NCBI RefSeq assembly: GCF_030161635.1 | Contig: NZ_BSUO01000001.1 | Location: 1,965,199 to 2,029,198, forward strand | DNA: 64,000 bases | Reading direction: 5' to 3' | Source: Mobilicoccus caccae | GTDB lineage: Bacteria; Actinomycetota; Actinomycetes; Actinomycetales; Dermatophilaceae | Part shown: in pieces, positions 26,465 through 36,849 of the stretch | Numbering within the stretch: position 1 is the stretch's first letter | Layout: every line of letters begins with the position of its first letter | Notes under the pieces: model-generated | Database searches by the model: none | Told to the model about the DNA's origin: nothing | What the model saw: only the letters and a program-made list of their open reading frames with translations | Position numbers and translations under genes: made by a program

Positions 26465-27112
26465 TCAGTGCATCTCGGCGATGCGCGAGAGGAGTCCGTT
26501 GACGAAGCTCGGGGAGTCGTCGGTCGAGAGCACCGTCGCGAGGACGACCGCCTCGGAGACCGCGACGCCGGCGGGCACGTCGGCGTTGTAACGGATCTCC
26601 CACGTGCCGACCCGCAGGACGGCCCGGTCGACCGCCGGCATGCGTTCCAGACGCCACCCCCGGCTGTAGGTCGCGATCGTCTCGTCGATCTCGGCCCAGT
26701 GGTCGACCACCCCACGCACCGCGTCGACGGTGTACCCACGCAGGGGCACCTGCGTCGTCGGGTGCGCCACGCGATCGTCCAACAGCGTGCCGGCGTTCAT
26801 GCCGCGCTGTTCGGCCTCGAACAACAACTCGACAGCGGCCTTGCGGGCCTTGCTCCGGGCCGACGTCAGACGACCACGGTCACCCTTGGGCGCCGGACGA
26901 TCCACCTGAACCGCGCCCTCGGGCAGCGAGGACGGCACGGGCAGCGGCGCCGAACTCCAGCCGTCGTCGGAGGCGTCGGGCTCATCCGGCTCATCGACGT
27001 CGGAGACGTCCTCGACCGACTCGACCTGCCCGGGCGACCGGACGCCGATGTCGGAGTCGGTCGGGTCGCCCGCCTCTGCCGGCTCGACCTGGTGCTCGGG
27101 ACGATCGGTCAT
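26465..27112 (-). CDS. nusB: Transcription antitermination protein NusB with long acidic N-terminus
   Basis: RNA-binding factor of the NusB-NusE complex that supports rRNA antitermination. The NusB fold begins near residue 76 (SARSKARKAAVELLFEAEQRG) and ends with VAVSEAVVLATVLSTDDSPSFVNGLLSRIA. In front lies a 75-residue Asp/Glu/Pro/Ser-rich tail not found in typical 140-150 residue NusB proteins. ATG 27112 shares its A with the efp stop (TGATG), supporting translation from there and coupling with efp. Ends at a terminator. Confidence 0.95.
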   Translation of the reverse strand: MTDRPEHQVEPAEAGDPTDSDIGVRSPGQVESVEDVSDVDEPDEPDASDDGWSSAPLPVPSSLPEGAVQVDRPAPKGDRGRLTSARSKARKAAVELLFEAEQRGMNAGTLLDDRVAHPTTQVPLRGYTVDAVRGVVDHWAEIDETIATYSRGWRLERMPAVDRAVLRVGTWEIRYNADVPAGVAVSEAVVLATVLSTDDSPSFVNGLLSRIAEMH

Positions 27113-27672
27113 CAGTTGACGCGGCCGAGGTAGCTGCCGTCGCGGGTGTCGACCTTGACCTTGGTGCCGGTCTCGAGGAACAGCGGGACCGCGATCTCGG
27201 CGCCGGTCTCGAGCGTGGCCGGCTTGGTGCCGCCGGTGGAGCGGTCGCCCTGCAGACCCGGCTCGGTGTAGGTGATCTCGAGCTCGACGGAGGCCGGGAG
27301 CTCGACGTACAGCGGCGCACCCTCGTGCGTGGCGACGACGGCGTCCTGGTTCTCGAGCATGAACTTCTCGGCGTCGCCGACCACGGTGGAGGACACGTGG
27401 ATCTGGTCGTAGGTCTTGCCGTCCATGAAGACGAAGTCCTCGCCGTCCTTGTACAGGTACTGCATCGTGCGCTTGTCGACGTTGCTCGTCTCGACCTTCG
27501 TGCCCGCGTTGAACGTCTTGTCGACGATCTTGCCGGACATGACGTTCTTCATCTTGGTGCGGACGAAGGCGGGGCCCTTGCCGGGCTTGACGTGCTGGAA
27601 CTCGATGACGGTCCACAGCTGGCCCTCGATCTTGAGCACCATGCCGTTCTTCAGGTCGTTCGTGGTGGCCAC
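27112..27672 (-). CDS. efp: Elongation factor P
   Basis: Ribosome-bound factor that relieves stalling at proline stretches. The 186-residue protein has the three beta-barrel domains of EF-P; the tip of domain I reads VKPGKGPAF with Lys32 at the position that reaches the peptidyl-transferase centre. The C-terminal signature region [19 protein letters not shown] is present. First gene of efp-nusB. Confidence 0.98.
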   Translation of the reverse strand: MATTNDLKNGMVLKIEGQLWTVIEFQHVKPGKGPAFVRTKMKNVMSGKIVDKTFNAGTKVETSNVDKRTMQYLYKDGEDFVFMDGKTYDQIHVSSTVVGDAEKFMLENQDAVVATHEGAPLYVELPASVELEITYTEPGLQGDRSTGGTKPATLETGAEIAVPLFLETGTKVKVDTRDGSYLGRVN

Positions 27673-27980
27673 GGGTTGATCTCTCTTCGTCGGGGATGAT
27701 CAGAGCGGCGCAGCCCCGACTCGGCAGGGCGTGGGCGCCGGTGCCGCGACGTGATCACGGCAGGAACTCGCCGATTCTACCGAGCCGAAGCACGCCCCTC
27801 CGCCACGTGTCCGGTTCGGGCGGTGCTGACACAATCGCCGACACGGGCTCCACCCATCCGCGGGCGGGCCGGTGGGCCGACAGGCAGAATCGAGGCGAGC
27901 GACCTCCGGCGGGTCTCACGGGCGCCGCCGTCGCGGGCCGACGCCCGCGCAGGGTCGAGACTGGAAGGGAGGCAGGTGCG
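27673..27980. other. 308-bp divergent region between efp and a peptide-binding lipoprotein
   Basis: No credible gene. A TAGAAT hexamer on the minus strand (27774-27779) is the best -10 candidate for efp-nusB, about 100 nt upstream of the efp start. On the plus strand GGAAGGGAGG near 27963-27972 is the ribosome site of the following gene. I see no convincing operator. Confidence 0.4.
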
Positions 27981-29681
27981 GTGACAGCGGCACGGGCGGG
28001 ATCTCGGGCACGACGACGTCGCCCCCTCGCGCTGACCGCCGCGACCCTTCTCCTGCTCGCCGGATGTTCGGCCCCGGACGTTCCGGTGACCGATCCCACT
28101 CCCACCCACACGCCGGCCACGGGCGACCCGATCGTCGTCAACTCCCTGGATCTGCCCACCGAGTTCGACCCCACCGACACGACCGATCCGTACACGACGC
28201 GCATCGCCTCGCTCCTGCAACGCGGACTGTTCCGCTACGACGCCAAGGGCAAGAGCGTCCCCGAGGTCGCACAGACGGTCGAGACCACCGACGACCGGGT
28301 CTACCGCGTCACGCTCGCCGAGGGGTGGCGCTTCTCGAACGGCGAGCCCGTCACCGCGGACTCCTTCGTCGACGCCTGGAGCCTCGCGGCCGACCCGGCC
28401 CACCCCCGGCTGCGACGCGACCTCTTCGCTCCGATCGAGGGATTCGTCCCGTCGGCCGACCTGCAGCCCACCACCTCACCGGCCACCGCACCCGCCACGC
28501 CCCCACCGGGGTCGAAGGACCGCCCGACCGGGCGCTCGCCCCGGCTCGCCGGGCTCACGGTGCTCGACGGCCGCACGTTCACGATCACGCTCTCGCGCCC
28601 GCATCCGAAGTTCGACCAACGCCTCGGACACGCCGTCTTCGCCCCGCTGCCCGACGTCGCGTTCACCGACCCCGCGGGATTCCGGCGCGCCCCGGTCGGC
28701 AACGGGCCGTACCAGATCGAGGGCGCCTGGACCGCCGACGGCGATCTGCGCCTACGCCCCAACGCCGCCTACACCGCGGCCGACCCCGCGCAGAACGCCG
28801 GCCTGGTGTTCCGCCCCTACTCCGACCCCGCCGCCGCCTGGCGTGACGTCGAGGCCGGACGTCTCGACGTGCTCGACGTCGTCCCCACCCACGAACTGGC
28901 CGACTACCAGGGCCGGTTCGGCGAGCGCGCCGTCAACCAGCCGGTCGGCGTCACCCTGGGACTCGTCGTCCCCGCCGGCGCGCCGCACTGGTCAGGTGAG
29001 GCCGGTACCGCGCGCCGCGCCGCGCTCTCCCTGGCCATCGACCGCGAGGCCCTCGCCCGGGAGGTCTTCGCCGGCACGCGCACCGTCGCGACCGACCTCG
29101 CCGCACCGGTCGTCGAAGGGCACTCACGCGACCTCTGCGCCGAACTCTGCCGCCTCGACCGCGACGAGGCCCTCTCGCTCCTGGCCGGCGCGGGCCCGCC
29201 TCCGGGCGGGGTGAGCATCGCCTACGCGGACGACCTCGACGAAGGCCCCTTCGCACGTGCTCTCTGCGCCGACCTCACCTCGACGCTCCAGGTGACGTGC
29301 ACCCCGCGGGAGTACCTCACCGCCCAGGCGCTGGCCGAGGCCGTGGACGCGGGCCGGGAGTCCGGGCCCTACCTGGCTCGTCATCAGATGGACTACCCGC
29401 AACTCGAGAGCTTCCTCGTGCCCCGGTTCGCCCTCGGCGCCCTCACCAACGACTCCGGCTACGCCGACCCCGCCACCGACGCGGCGCTGACGCGGGCCGC
29501 GACCGCCACGCCACCCGAGCGCATCCCCCGGTTCCAGGCCGTGCAGAAGGACATCCTCGAGACGCTCCCGGTCATCCCCTTGGTGAACGTCCACGCGACC
29601 GCGGTGTCCTCGGCCTCGGTCAGCGGTGTGCGGATCGACGTGTTCGGCTCCCCGGGGTACACCCAGATCCGACGGCCCTGA
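27981..29681 (+). CDS. Family 5 extracellular solute-binding lipoprotein (oligopeptide type)
   Basis: Substrate-binding protein for a peptide or nickel-type ABC importer, anchored outside the membrane. The 566-residue protein has an Arg-rich signal peptide ending in a lipobox (LLLLAGC, Cys near residue 28). It then has the SBP_bac_5 pattern: LLQRGLFRYDAKGK, VYRVTLAEGWRFSNGEPVTA, GNGPYQI, SLAIDREALAREVFAG. The start is GTG 27981. No permease or ATPase gene is adjacent, so it may serve the OppBCDF transporter 13 kb away. It resembles the OppA of that operon in domain plan. Confidence 0.88.
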   Translation: MTAARAGSRARRRRPLALTAATLLLLAGCSAPDVPVTDPTPTHTPATGDPIVVNSLDLPTEFDPTDTTDPYTTRIASLLQRGLFRYDAKGKSVPEVAQTVETTDDRVYRVTLAEGWRFSNGEPVTADSFVDAWSLAADPAHPRLRRDLFAPIEGFVPSADLQPTTSPATAPATPPPGSKDRPTGRSPRLAGLTVLDGRTFTITLSRPHPKFDQRLGHAVFAPLPDVAFTDPAGFRRAPVGNGPYQIEGAWTADGDLRLRPNAAYTAADPAQNAGLVFRPYSDPAAAWRDVEAGRLDVLDVVPTHELADYQGRFGERAVNQPVGVTLGLVVPAGAPHWSGEAGTARRAALSLAIDREALAREVFAGTRTVATDLAAPVVEGHSRDLCAELCRLDRDEALSLLAGAGPPPGGVSIAYADDLDEGPFARALCADLTSTLQVTCTPREYLTAQALAEAVDAGRESGPYLARHQMDYPQLESFLVPRFALGALTNDSGYADPATDAALTRAATATPPERIPRFQAVQKDILETLPVIPLVNVHATAVSSASVSGVRIDVFGSPGYTQIRRP

Positions 29682-29777
29682 CCCGCCCGCCCCGACCGCC
29701 TCCGGACGTGCACGGGTCCGACTTTCGTCGGATCGAACGTGGACTCCCGGACGGTGCCGCTGTGACCGGCGCCTGCC

Positions 29778-29783
29778 TAGGCT
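29778..29783 (+). promoter_or_regulatory. -10 box of a leaderless promoter (second sensor kinase)
   Basis: TAGGCT ends six bases before the kinase ATG at 29790, so transcription would begin at or next to the start codon. Confidence 0.6.
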
Positions 29784-29789
29784 GGAGTC

Positions 29790-31090
29790 ATGTCCTCCCC
29801 CGTCGCGACCGAGCGAGCGTCCTGCCTGGTGCAGGGCGCGAAGTACCTCGTCGCGACCTTCATCTGCCTCACCACGTTCGTCATCAGCGTCTCCGCCGTG
29901 ACCGACCCCGACGGCGGCGCCACCGCCGTGGTCAACGCCAAGTTGTTCCTCGACCTCGGACTCGGACTGGGCGCGTTGCTGCTCCTCCCCTGCGTCGCCG
30001 GTTCCCCCTGGCCGTGGCCCTGACCATCTCGGTCGCGATGGTGTTCTCGGGCTCCGCGTCCGGCGCCTGGTGCTTCGCGGCGATCTCCCTGGCCAAGGAG
30101 CGCCGGATCTGGCCCTCGGTACTCGTCCTGCTGGTGGCCTCGGCGGCGTCATCGGTGGGGTCGGAATGGTGGCTTCCGTCCCCGAGTTCCCCGGAGGACC
30201 CGCCGCTGTGGCTCCTGTTCCTCCTCGTGGTGCTGATGAGCAGCCTCGTCATGGCCGTGGGGTTCAACCTCGGGATCCGCCGTGACCTGGTGCGTTCCCT
30301 CCAGGAACGCGCGGAGACCGCCGAACGCGAGCAGGCCTCGCGCGCGGCCTCGGCCCGCGTCGCCGAACGCTCCCGCATCGCCCGCGAGATGCACGACGTG
30401 CTCGCCCACCGCATCTCGACCGTGGCGATGCACTCCGGCGCCCTCGCCTACCGCACCGACCTCTCACCGCAGGACGTGCAGGGCACCGCCCGGCTCATCC
30501 AGGAGAACGCGCACAGCGCCCTCATCGAGTTGCGCGACATCCTCGGGGTGCTGCGCGACGACGCCCGTATCCCGACAGGCCAGCACGCCCCCGAGCCGCC
30601 GCAGCCGACGATCGCCGACATCGCCGACCTGGTGACCGACGCCCGGGCCACCGGCCAGGAGGTCGACCTCGACCTGTCCGTGGACCCCGAGGACATCCCC
30701 GCCGGTGTGGGCCGTCACCTGTACCGCTCGGCCCAGGAGTGCCTGACCAACGCCCGCAAGCACGCCCCCGGCGCCCCGGTGGCCATCCGCATCACCCGCG
30801 ACGGCGAGAACGGCCGGGCCAGACTGGCACTCGAGGTCAGCAACCCCCTGACCCGCCCGATCGGCCCGAGCGACACCTCACCCACGGCGCGCCCCGAGCC
30901 CACGTCCTGGGACCGGGCCGTGGACGGTACCGTCGGGGAGTCCGTGCTGCGGGCGCCGACGAGTGGACTGGGCCTGTTGGGACTGGCCGAACGCGCCGAC
31001 CTCGCCGGTGGCCGCCTCGATCACGGCCCCGTGGGTGACCGGTACGTCACCCGGATCACCGTCCCCTGGCCCGAACGGAGTTCAGCATGA
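29790..31090 (+). CDS. Two-component sensor histidine kinase (one frameshift)
   Basis: HisKA_3/NarX-type kinase with an N-terminal membrane part (about four helices), then RSRIAREMHDVLAHRIS with the phospho-accepting His, and a C-terminal HATPase (AQECLTNARKHAPGAPV, TSGLGLLGLAERADLAGG). The frame breaks at a C4 run at 29987-29990 inside the second membrane helix; one added C gives LLPLRRRFPLAVALTI and a whole 433-residue protein, so a base-calling error is likely. ATG 29790 is supported by the TAGGCT box six bases before it. Stop overlaps the regulator start (ATGA). Signal unknown. Confidence 0.85.
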
Positions 31091-31779
31091 GCACGCCGAC
31101 CGACGAATCCTCGCGGACGCCGAACGCGCCGGTCCGTGTGGTGATCGTCGACGACGACGCCCTCGTCCGGCAGGGGCTCGGCCTGATCCTCGGCGGCGAC
31201 GGCCCGATCGAGGTCGTGGGTGAGGCGGCCGACGGCATCGAGGCCGAACAGGTCGTCGAGGACGCCCGCCCCGACGTGGTCCTCATGGACATCCGGATGC
31301 CCCGGCGTGACGGCATCGCCACGACCCGCGTCCTGCGCGCCCGGCCCGGCGCGCCGCGCATCCTCGTGCTGACGACCTTCGACGCCGACGACAACGTCCT
31401 CGACGCCCTCCGCGCCGGCGCGAGCGGGTTTCTGCTCAAGGCCACCAAGCCCGAGCGGATGGTCGAGTCCATCCTCGCGGTGGCGGCCGGGGAGCCCGCG
31501 TTCTCGCCCACCGTCATCGGTCAGGTGGTCGCGGCCGCGACCCGTGGTGACGCCGGCGACCGCCGCCGGGACGCCCTGACGTCCCTGGACGCCCTGACCG
31601 ACCGCGAACGCGAGGTCGCCATCGCCGTGGCCCGCGGCTGGTCCAACGCCCAGGTCTCGGCCGAACTCTTCATGAGCGTGGCCACGGTCAAGGCCCACAT
31701 CTCCAAGATCTTCGAAAAGCTCGGGCTAGAGAACCGGGTCCAGATCGCCGTGCGCGTCCACGACGCCCAACTGCTCTGA
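31087..31779 (+). CDS. NarL/FixJ-family response regulator
   Basis: Partner of the upstream kinase, 230 residues. Receiver domain with VVIVDDDALVRQG, phospho-acceptor Asp in VVLMDIRMP near residue 69, VLTTFDADD and FLLKATKPE; LuxR-type helix-turn-helix LTDREREVAIAVARGWSNAQ to ELFMSVATVKAHI. The ATGA overlap indicates coupled translation. The last 22 bases of the gene, including the stop, are duplicated immediately downstream. Targets unknown. Confidence 0.94.
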   Translation: MSTPTDESSRTPNAPVRVVIVDDDALVRQGLGLILGGDGPIEVVGEAADGIEAEQVVEDARPDVVLMDIRMPRRDGIATTRVLRARPGAPRILVLTTFDADDNVLDALRAGASGFLLKATKPERMVESILAVAAGEPAFSPTVIGQVVAAATRGDAGDRRRDALTSLDALTDREREVAIAVARGWSNAQVSAELFMSVATVKAHISKIFEKLGLENRVQIAVRVHDAQLL

Positions 31780-31802
31780 GCACGACGCCCAATTGCTCTG
31801 AG
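31759..31802 (+). repeat. 22-bp tandem duplication across a stop codon
   Basis: CACGACGCCCAACTGCTCTGAG ends the regulator gene and is repeated at 31781-31802 with one C-to-T change. Each copy ends in an in-frame-looking TGA. It probably arose by slippage or recent duplication and leaves the protein unchanged. Confidence 0.85.
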
Positions 31803-31819
31803 CCGACAGGCGACCCGTG

Positions 31820-32943
31820 TCAGGCCGGCGTCTGCGTCACCGCGTCGTAGGCCTGCCGGAGCTGGTCGAGCTCGGGACCGACCAGGCGGGACGGGCTGCC
31901 GACGGCGTCGAGGACGACGAACCGCAGCGTGCTCCCCCGGGTCTTCTTGTCCCGGCCCATGACGGCGAGGAGCTCGTCGAACCGGCCGGGCTCGTAGCTC
32001 GTCGGCAGGCCGAGCGAACGCAGGATCGCGCGGTGCCGTTCGACGGTCTCGGCGTCGAGTCGGCCTGTGATCCGTGCCAGTTCGGCCACGTAGACCATGC
32101 CCAGGGCGACGGCGTCGCCGTGCCGCCACCGATACCCCTCGACCTGCTCGACGGCGTGGGCGAAGGTGTGGCCGTAGTTGAGGATCTCCCGCAGGGAAGA
32201 CTCGTGCAGATCGGTCGTGACGACTGCCGCCTTGACCGCGATCTTGCGTTCGACGAGTTCGCGCACGACCTCACCGTGGGGGTCGAGCGCCGCCGCCGGG
32301 TCGGCCTCGACGAGGTCGAGGATGACCGGGTCGCCGATGAACCCGCCCTTGACCACCTCGGCCAGGCCGGCCGCGAGGTCGGCGCGCGGGAGCGTGGCCA
32401 GGACGTCGAGGTCGCACAACACCCCGGCCGGCGGGTGGAAGGAGCCGACGAGGTTCTTGCCCTCGGCCGTGTTGATGCCCGTCTTGCCGCCCACGGCCGC
32501 GTCGACCATGCCCAGCAGGGTCGTGGGGACGTTGATGAGCGGCACCCCACGCAGCCACGTGGCGGCCACGAATCCGCCCAGGTCGGTGACGGCTCCCCCG
32601 CCGACGGCCACCACGACATCACCCCGGGTGAAACCGGCGCGGCCGAGCATCCCCCACAGGTGCGCCGCGACGTCGATGGTCTTGGCCGCCTCGGCGTCGG
32701 GGAGCACCTCGACCAGCGTGGTCACCCCGTGCGCCTCCAGCGCGGTCGCCAGTCGCCGGGCCAGGTCGGCCACGGGCTCGGCGTGGACCACGAGGGCCCG
32801 GTGGCCGATGCGGGGACCAATCGGGTGATGCGGTCGGCCACACCGCGGCCCACGAGGACTTCGTAGGCCTCCGCGCCCGAGCCCACCCCGATCGTGGTCA
32901 CCTCTGCCGAGGTCGCCCCCGCGCCGACGCGCACCTCATCCAT
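31820..32943 (-). CDS. aroB: 3-Dehydroquinate synthase (one frameshift)
   Basis: Second step of the shikimate pathway; NAD- and Zn-dependent cyclisation of DAHP. Motifs include VVAVGGGAVTDLGGFVAATW, PTTLLGMVDAAVGGKTG and the zinc-site HTFAHAVE. The N-terminal part ([20 protein letters not shown]) is in another frame; the break is at the G4 run 32812-32815 (plus strand). One added base gives LVPRIGHRALVVHAEP and 374 residues, near the family norm. As an essential-type gene it is more likely a base-calling error than decay. Its ATG overlaps the aroK stop by 8 nt. Confidence 0.9.
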
Positions 32944-33469
32944 CCTGGCTCCTCTGGTTCGCGTCGCTCTCGATCGCCGCGGCGATCTCGGCGACGATGT
33001 CGGCCACCTCGCGCTCGTCGGTGTTCACCCGCAGCCACGCCAGACGTTCGTAGATCGGCCGTCGATCGGCCATGAGCTGCAGCCACTGACCGCGCGGGTT
33101 GAGGGCGAGCAGCGGGCGTCCCTGGTCGAACCCGGAGCGGCGTGCCGCGTACCGCAGGCTGACGTCGAGGAACACCACCCGGTGACCCGCGAGCAACTCC
33201 TGCGTGTCGGGGTCGAGGACTGCGCCGCCGCCGAGGGAGACCACGCCCGGGTGCTCGGCCAGCGCGTCGGCCACCGCCGCCTTCTCCAGTGCCCGGAAAC
33301 TCGCCTCGCCCTGGTCGACGAAGATGTCGGTGATGCTCGTGCCCGCCCGATGCTCCACGAGCGCGTCGGTGTCGAGGACGGTGAGTCCGAGACGCTCGGC
33401 GAGCGCGACCCCGACGGTCGACTTGCCCGACCCGGGAGGCCCGGTGAGCACGGCCACCGGCCTCACCAC
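32936..33469 (-). CDS. aroK: Shikimate kinase
   Basis: Phosphorylates shikimate at the 3-OH with ATP. The 177-residue P-loop kinase has GPPGSGKST at residues 10-18, the shikimate-binding DTD motif in [19 protein letters not shown] and GGGAVLD, and a lid arginine region. Overlaps aroC upstream by 7 nt and aroB downstream by 8 nt, so translation of the three is coupled. Confidence 0.96.
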   Translation of the reverse strand: MVRPVAVLTGPPGSGKSTVGVALAERLGLTVLDTDALVEHRAGTSITDIFVDQGEASFRALEKAAVADALAEHPGVVSLGGGAVLDPDTQELLAGHRVVFLDVSLRYAARRSGFDQGRPLLALNPRGQWLQLMADRRPIYERLAWLRVNTDEREVADIVAEIAAAIESDANQRSQDG

Positions 33470-34683
33470 GACCTCATCCCCTCGGGGATCGCGGCCAGGT
33501 AGCCCTCGACGTTGCGCGCCGCTTCGGCGACGCTGTCACCGCCGAACTTCTCGGCCACGGCGTCGGCGAGCACGAGGGCGACCATCGCCTCGGCCACGAC
33601 GCCGGCGGCCGGAACGGCACAGACGTCGGAGCGCTGATGGATGGCGGTCGCCGGCTCGCCCGAGGCGACGTCGACGGTGTCGAGTGCCCGCGGGACCGTG
33701 CTGATCGGCTTCATCGCCGCGCGGACGCGCAGGACGTCTCCGGTGGACATGCCGCCTTCGGTGCCGCCGGCGCGGCCCGTGGCCCGCCGGATCCTCCCCT
33801 GCTCGTCGCGCGCCATCTCGTCGTGTGCGGCCGACCCGCGGCGGGCCGCGGTGCGGAACCCGTCGCCGACCTCGACGCCCTTGATGGCCTGGATGCCCAT
33901 GAGCGCGGCGGCCAGGCGGGCGTCGAGACGACGGTCCCAATGCACGTGCGAGCCCAGGCCGGGCGGGCAGCCGTAGGCGAGCACCTCGACGACGCCCCCG
34001 AGGGTGTCGCCGTCACGGTGCGCGGCGTCGATCTCGGCGACCATCGCCGCCGAGCCGGCCCACTCGAACGCGCGCACCGGGTCGGTGTCGAGGGCCGACA
34101 CGTCGTCCGGGCCGGGCAGCGGCGCCTCGTCGCTCACACCCGCGGTACCGATCGCGACGGTGTGCGAGAGCACGCGGATGCCGGCCACCTGCTGGAGGTA
34201 GGCCGCGGCCACGGCCCCGAGGGCCACCCGCGCCGCGGTCTCGCGGGCCGAGGCGCGTTCGAGCACCGGGCGGGCGTCGTCGAAGTGGTACTTCTGCATC
34301 CCCACGAGGTCGGCGTGCCCCGGACGCGGGCGGGTGAGCGGCCGGTTGCGCGCGATCTCCTTGGGGGCGTTGACATCGCCGGCGGCCGCGTACTCCTCGG
34401 CGGGCACCGGGTCGGGACTCATCACCGTGGCCCACTTGGGCCATTCGCTGTTGCCGATGCGCAGCGCGAACGGCGACCCGAGGGTGCGGCCGTGCCGCAA
34501 CCCGCCGATGATCTCGATCTCGTCCTGCTCGAACTTCTGCCGCGCACCGCGCCCGTGGCCCAGGCGGCGGCGAGCGAGGGCCTCGGCGATGTCCTCACTG
34601 GTCACCTCGACCCCCGAGGGCATCCCCTCGAGGATCGCGACCAGGGCGGGGCCGTGGGATTCTCCGGCGGTCAACCAACGCAT
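33463..34683 (-). CDS. aroC: Chorismate synthase
   Basis: Converts EPSP to chorismate using reduced FMN, the last shared step of aromatic synthesis. The 406-residue protein has the signature start [18 protein letters not shown], the second signature [14 protein letters not shown] and the third [17 protein letters not shown]. Start ATG 34683. It heads the aroC-aroK-aroB overlap group, 67 nt after aroE. Confidence 0.97.
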   Translation of the reverse strand: MRWLTAGESHGPALVAILEGMPSGVEVTSEDIAEALARRRLGHGRGARQKFEQDEIEIIGGLRHGRTLGSPFALRIGNSEWPKWATVMSPDPVPAEEYAAAGDVNAPKEIARNRPLTRPRPGHADLVGMQKYHFDDARPVLERASARETAARVALGAVAAAYLQQVAGIRVLSHTVAIGTAGVSDEAPLPGPDDVSALDTDPVRAFEWAGSAAMVAEIDAAHRDGDTLGGVVEVLAYGCPPGLGSHVHWDRRLDARLAAALMGIQAIKGVEVGDGFRTAARRGSAAHDEMARDEQGRIRRATGRAGGTEGGMSTGDVLRVRAAMKPISTVPRALDTVDVASGEPATAIHQRSDVCAVPAAGVVAEAMVALVLADAVAEKFGGDSVAEAARNVEGYLAAIPEGMRSW

Positions 34684-34750
34684 GCGCGTATGGTTCCACG
34701 ACCCACCGACAACCCCTCGGTCCGGCCCATCCGCTGGACCCCGGGCACGC

Positions 34751-35617
34751 TCAGGCGCAGTCGACGCGCTCGGCCAACGCCGCCCTCAGCGCGGTGCGCA
34801 TCGCCTCCAACGGAGCCGAGCGACCCGTCATGAGTTCGATCTGTCCCGCGGCCTGGTGCAGCAGCATCTCCGCGCCCGAGACCACCGTGGCGCCACCGCC
34901 CTGCGCCCACTGCGCCAGCGGCGTCGGCCAGGGGGCGTAGACCACGTCGAGCAGGACCAGGGCCTCGAGATCGGTCGGACCCACCCGCACGGCCGGGTCC
35001 TCGAGACCGAGCACGGTGCCGGCCGGCATCGTCGAGACCACGACGTCGGCGCCCTGCAGTGTCGCGCGCAGATCCGGCGTCCGGCCCAGAGGAACCACCG
35101 AGGTGGCCATGCCCAGACGATCGGCCAGCGACTCCGTCTCCGGCCGTACCCGGTCGCGGACGACGAACGTGACCTCGCGGACCCGCAGCCGGGCGAGAGC
35201 GTCGAGCGCCGACCGCGCGGTCGCCCCGGCACCCAGCACGACAGCCCGCCGGCCGCCGTGGAATCCGGCTTCCGTCAACGCGCCCAGGACGCCGTCGGGG
35301 TCGGTGTTGGAGGCGACCCAGCCGTCCTCCCGGCGCACGAGGGTGTTGGCCGCGCCGATCCGGCGTGCCTGCTCCGTCGCCGCCGACGCCAGGTCGAGGG
35401 CGGCCTCCTTGTTGGGCATGGTCACCGACAGCCCGACCCAGTCACGGCCCAGGCCCTCGACGAACGTGCGCAGGTCGAGTTCTCCCGGCCCGCCGATGCG
35501 GTGGCGGTCATAGCCCCAGCCGTCGAGGCCCAACGCCGCGTACGCCGCGCGGTGCAGCACCGGCGACAGCGAGTGGTCGACCGGCGATCCGACGACGCCG
35601 GCCCGATGCGTCAGCAC
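34751..35617 (-). CDS. aroE: Shikimate dehydrogenase
   Basis: NADP-dependent reduction of 3-dehydroshikimate. The 288-residue protein shows the substrate site [13 protein letters not shown], the catalytic Lys in [11 protein letters not shown], and the dinucleotide fold [13 protein letters not shown]; the C-terminal [16 protein letters not shown] is characteristic. Start overlaps the mltG stop by 7 nt. Confidence 0.95.
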   Translation of the reverse strand: MLTHRAGVVGSPVDHSLSPVLHRAAYAALGLDGWGYDRHRIGGPGELDLRTFVEGLGRDWVGLSVTMPNKEAALDLASAATEQARRIGAANTLVRREDGWVASNTDPDGVLGALTEAGFHGGRRAVVLGAGATARSALDALARLRVREVTFVVRDRVRPETESLADRLGMATSVVPLGRTPDLRATLQGADVVVSTMPAGTVLGLEDPAVRVGPTDLEALVLLDVVYAPWPTPLAQWAQGGGATVVSGAEMLLHQAAGQIELMTGRSAPLEAMRTALRAALAERVDCA

Positions 35618-36849
35618 TTGTCCGGGTTGGCCTGGCAGTAGGCCTGGAACTCGCGGACGTTGGCGTTGTGCTCGTCCAGGGTCGCGGCGAACTTCGTCTC
35701 GCCCGTGTCCGGCTTGACAGTGACGAAGTAGAGCCAGTTGCCCGTGGGCGGATCGACCGCGGCCTTGACCGCCTCCGCGCCGGGGCTGTTGATCGGCCCC
35801 TGGGGCAGACCCGGATGCAGGTAGGTGTTGTACGGGTTGTCGTCGGCCCGCTCCTGGTCGGTCGTGGTCAGCGCCCGCTTGCCCACGCCGTAGGCGACGG
35901 TGGAGTCCATCTGCAGGGGCATCCCGATGCGCAGCCGGTTCTCGATGACGGCGGCGACCTTGCCGCGGTCCTGCGGCATCCGTGCCTCGGCCTCGACGAT
36001 GCTCGCGATCGTCACGACGTCCTTCATCTTCGCCTCGTCGACACCGAGCGCCGAGAACCGGCCCTTCGCCTGACCCACGAGCTCCTTGAGCTGGTCGGCG
36101 GCGCCGACCTTGGGCCCGAAGGTGTAGGTCGCGGGGAACAGGTAGCCCTCGAGGCGCCCCTGTGCCGCCGCCGGCAGACCGAGGGCCTTCGGATCCTTCG
36201 CCGCGGCCTCGTAGTCCGCCACGGGCACACCCGTACCCTTCGACAGCGCCGCGAAGATCTCCGTGGCCCGCAACCCCTCGCGGATCGTCACGACCTTCTC
36301 GTCCCGTGCCTCACCACTACGCAGGCGCGAGACGGCGTCGCTCGCCTTCATCTCCTTGTTCAGGGTGTACGTGCCGGGCTGGATCGCGTCCCCCGGCTGA
36401 TCGGTGAGCGCCTTCTCGAAGGACTCGACCGTCTTGACCACACCCTTGCCGACGAGCGAGGTGGCGATGTCCCGACCCGTGTCGCCCTGATGGACCGTGA
36501 CGCTGACCTCCCCGCTGCCGGGGCCCTCGTAGTCCTTGCTCTCCAGGAGGCCACCCACGACGGGTGAGATGACCGAGAACGCCAGCACGATGCCGCCGAT
36601 CAACAACGCGACCGCCACCCCGAGCACGATGAAGCGTCGCCGCCGCGCCGGGTCGTGCCGCGGGCCACCGGGCTCGTGATCGTCGTGATCGCCGTGCTCG
36701 TGGGTGAACACCTCGTGCTCCTCGTGCGCGTCGTGCCCGGCCAGGAGCGCGTCGTAGGAGGGCTCACCCGCGTGCGGGTGGCCGTCGTGCCCGAGCCCCT
36801 CGTGGCGCTCGTTCCCCGGCCGGTCGTCATGGCCGTGTCGGTCGGTCAT
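35611..36849 (-). CDS. mltG: Endolytic transglycosylase MltG with His-rich cytosolic tail
   Basis: Membrane-anchored enzyme that cleaves nascent glycan strands and limits their length. The 412-residue protein has one membrane helix (about residues 72-94, FIVLGVAVALLIGG), a LysM-like segment and the YceG domain with the catalytic Glu in IVEAEARMPQDRGKVAAVI and NRLRIGMPLQMDSTVAY. The cytosolic N-terminus, about 66 residues, is unusually rich in His (14), Asp and Glu. Operon alaS-ruvX-mltG-aroE; its ATG overlaps the ruvX stop (ATGA). Confidence 0.95.
   Translation of the reverse strand: MTDRHGHDDRPGNERHEGLGHDGHPHAGEPSYDALLAGHDAHEEHEVFTHEHGDHDDHEPGGPRHDPARRRRFIVLGVAVALLIGGIVLAFSVISPVVGGLLESKDYEGPGSGEVSVTVHQGDTGRDIATSLVGKGVVKTVESFEKALTDQPGDAIQPGTYTLNKEMKASDAVSRLRSGEARDEKVVTIREGLRATEIFAALSKGTGVPVADYEAAAKDPKALGLPAAAQGRLEGYLFPATYTFGPKVGAADQLKELVGQAKGRFSALGVDEAKMKDVVTIASIVEAEARMPQDRGKVAAVIENRLRIGMPLQMDSTVAYGVGKRALTTTDQERADDNPYNTYLHPGLPQGPINSPGAEAVKAAVDPPTGNWLYFVTVKPDTGETKFAATLDEHNANVREFQAYCQANPDKC

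Noticed and set aside
31087..31779. The second two-component system as an orphan of the IS-split one
   Set aside because: It has its own adjacent, coupled kinase; the split kinase has its own regulator at 21506.
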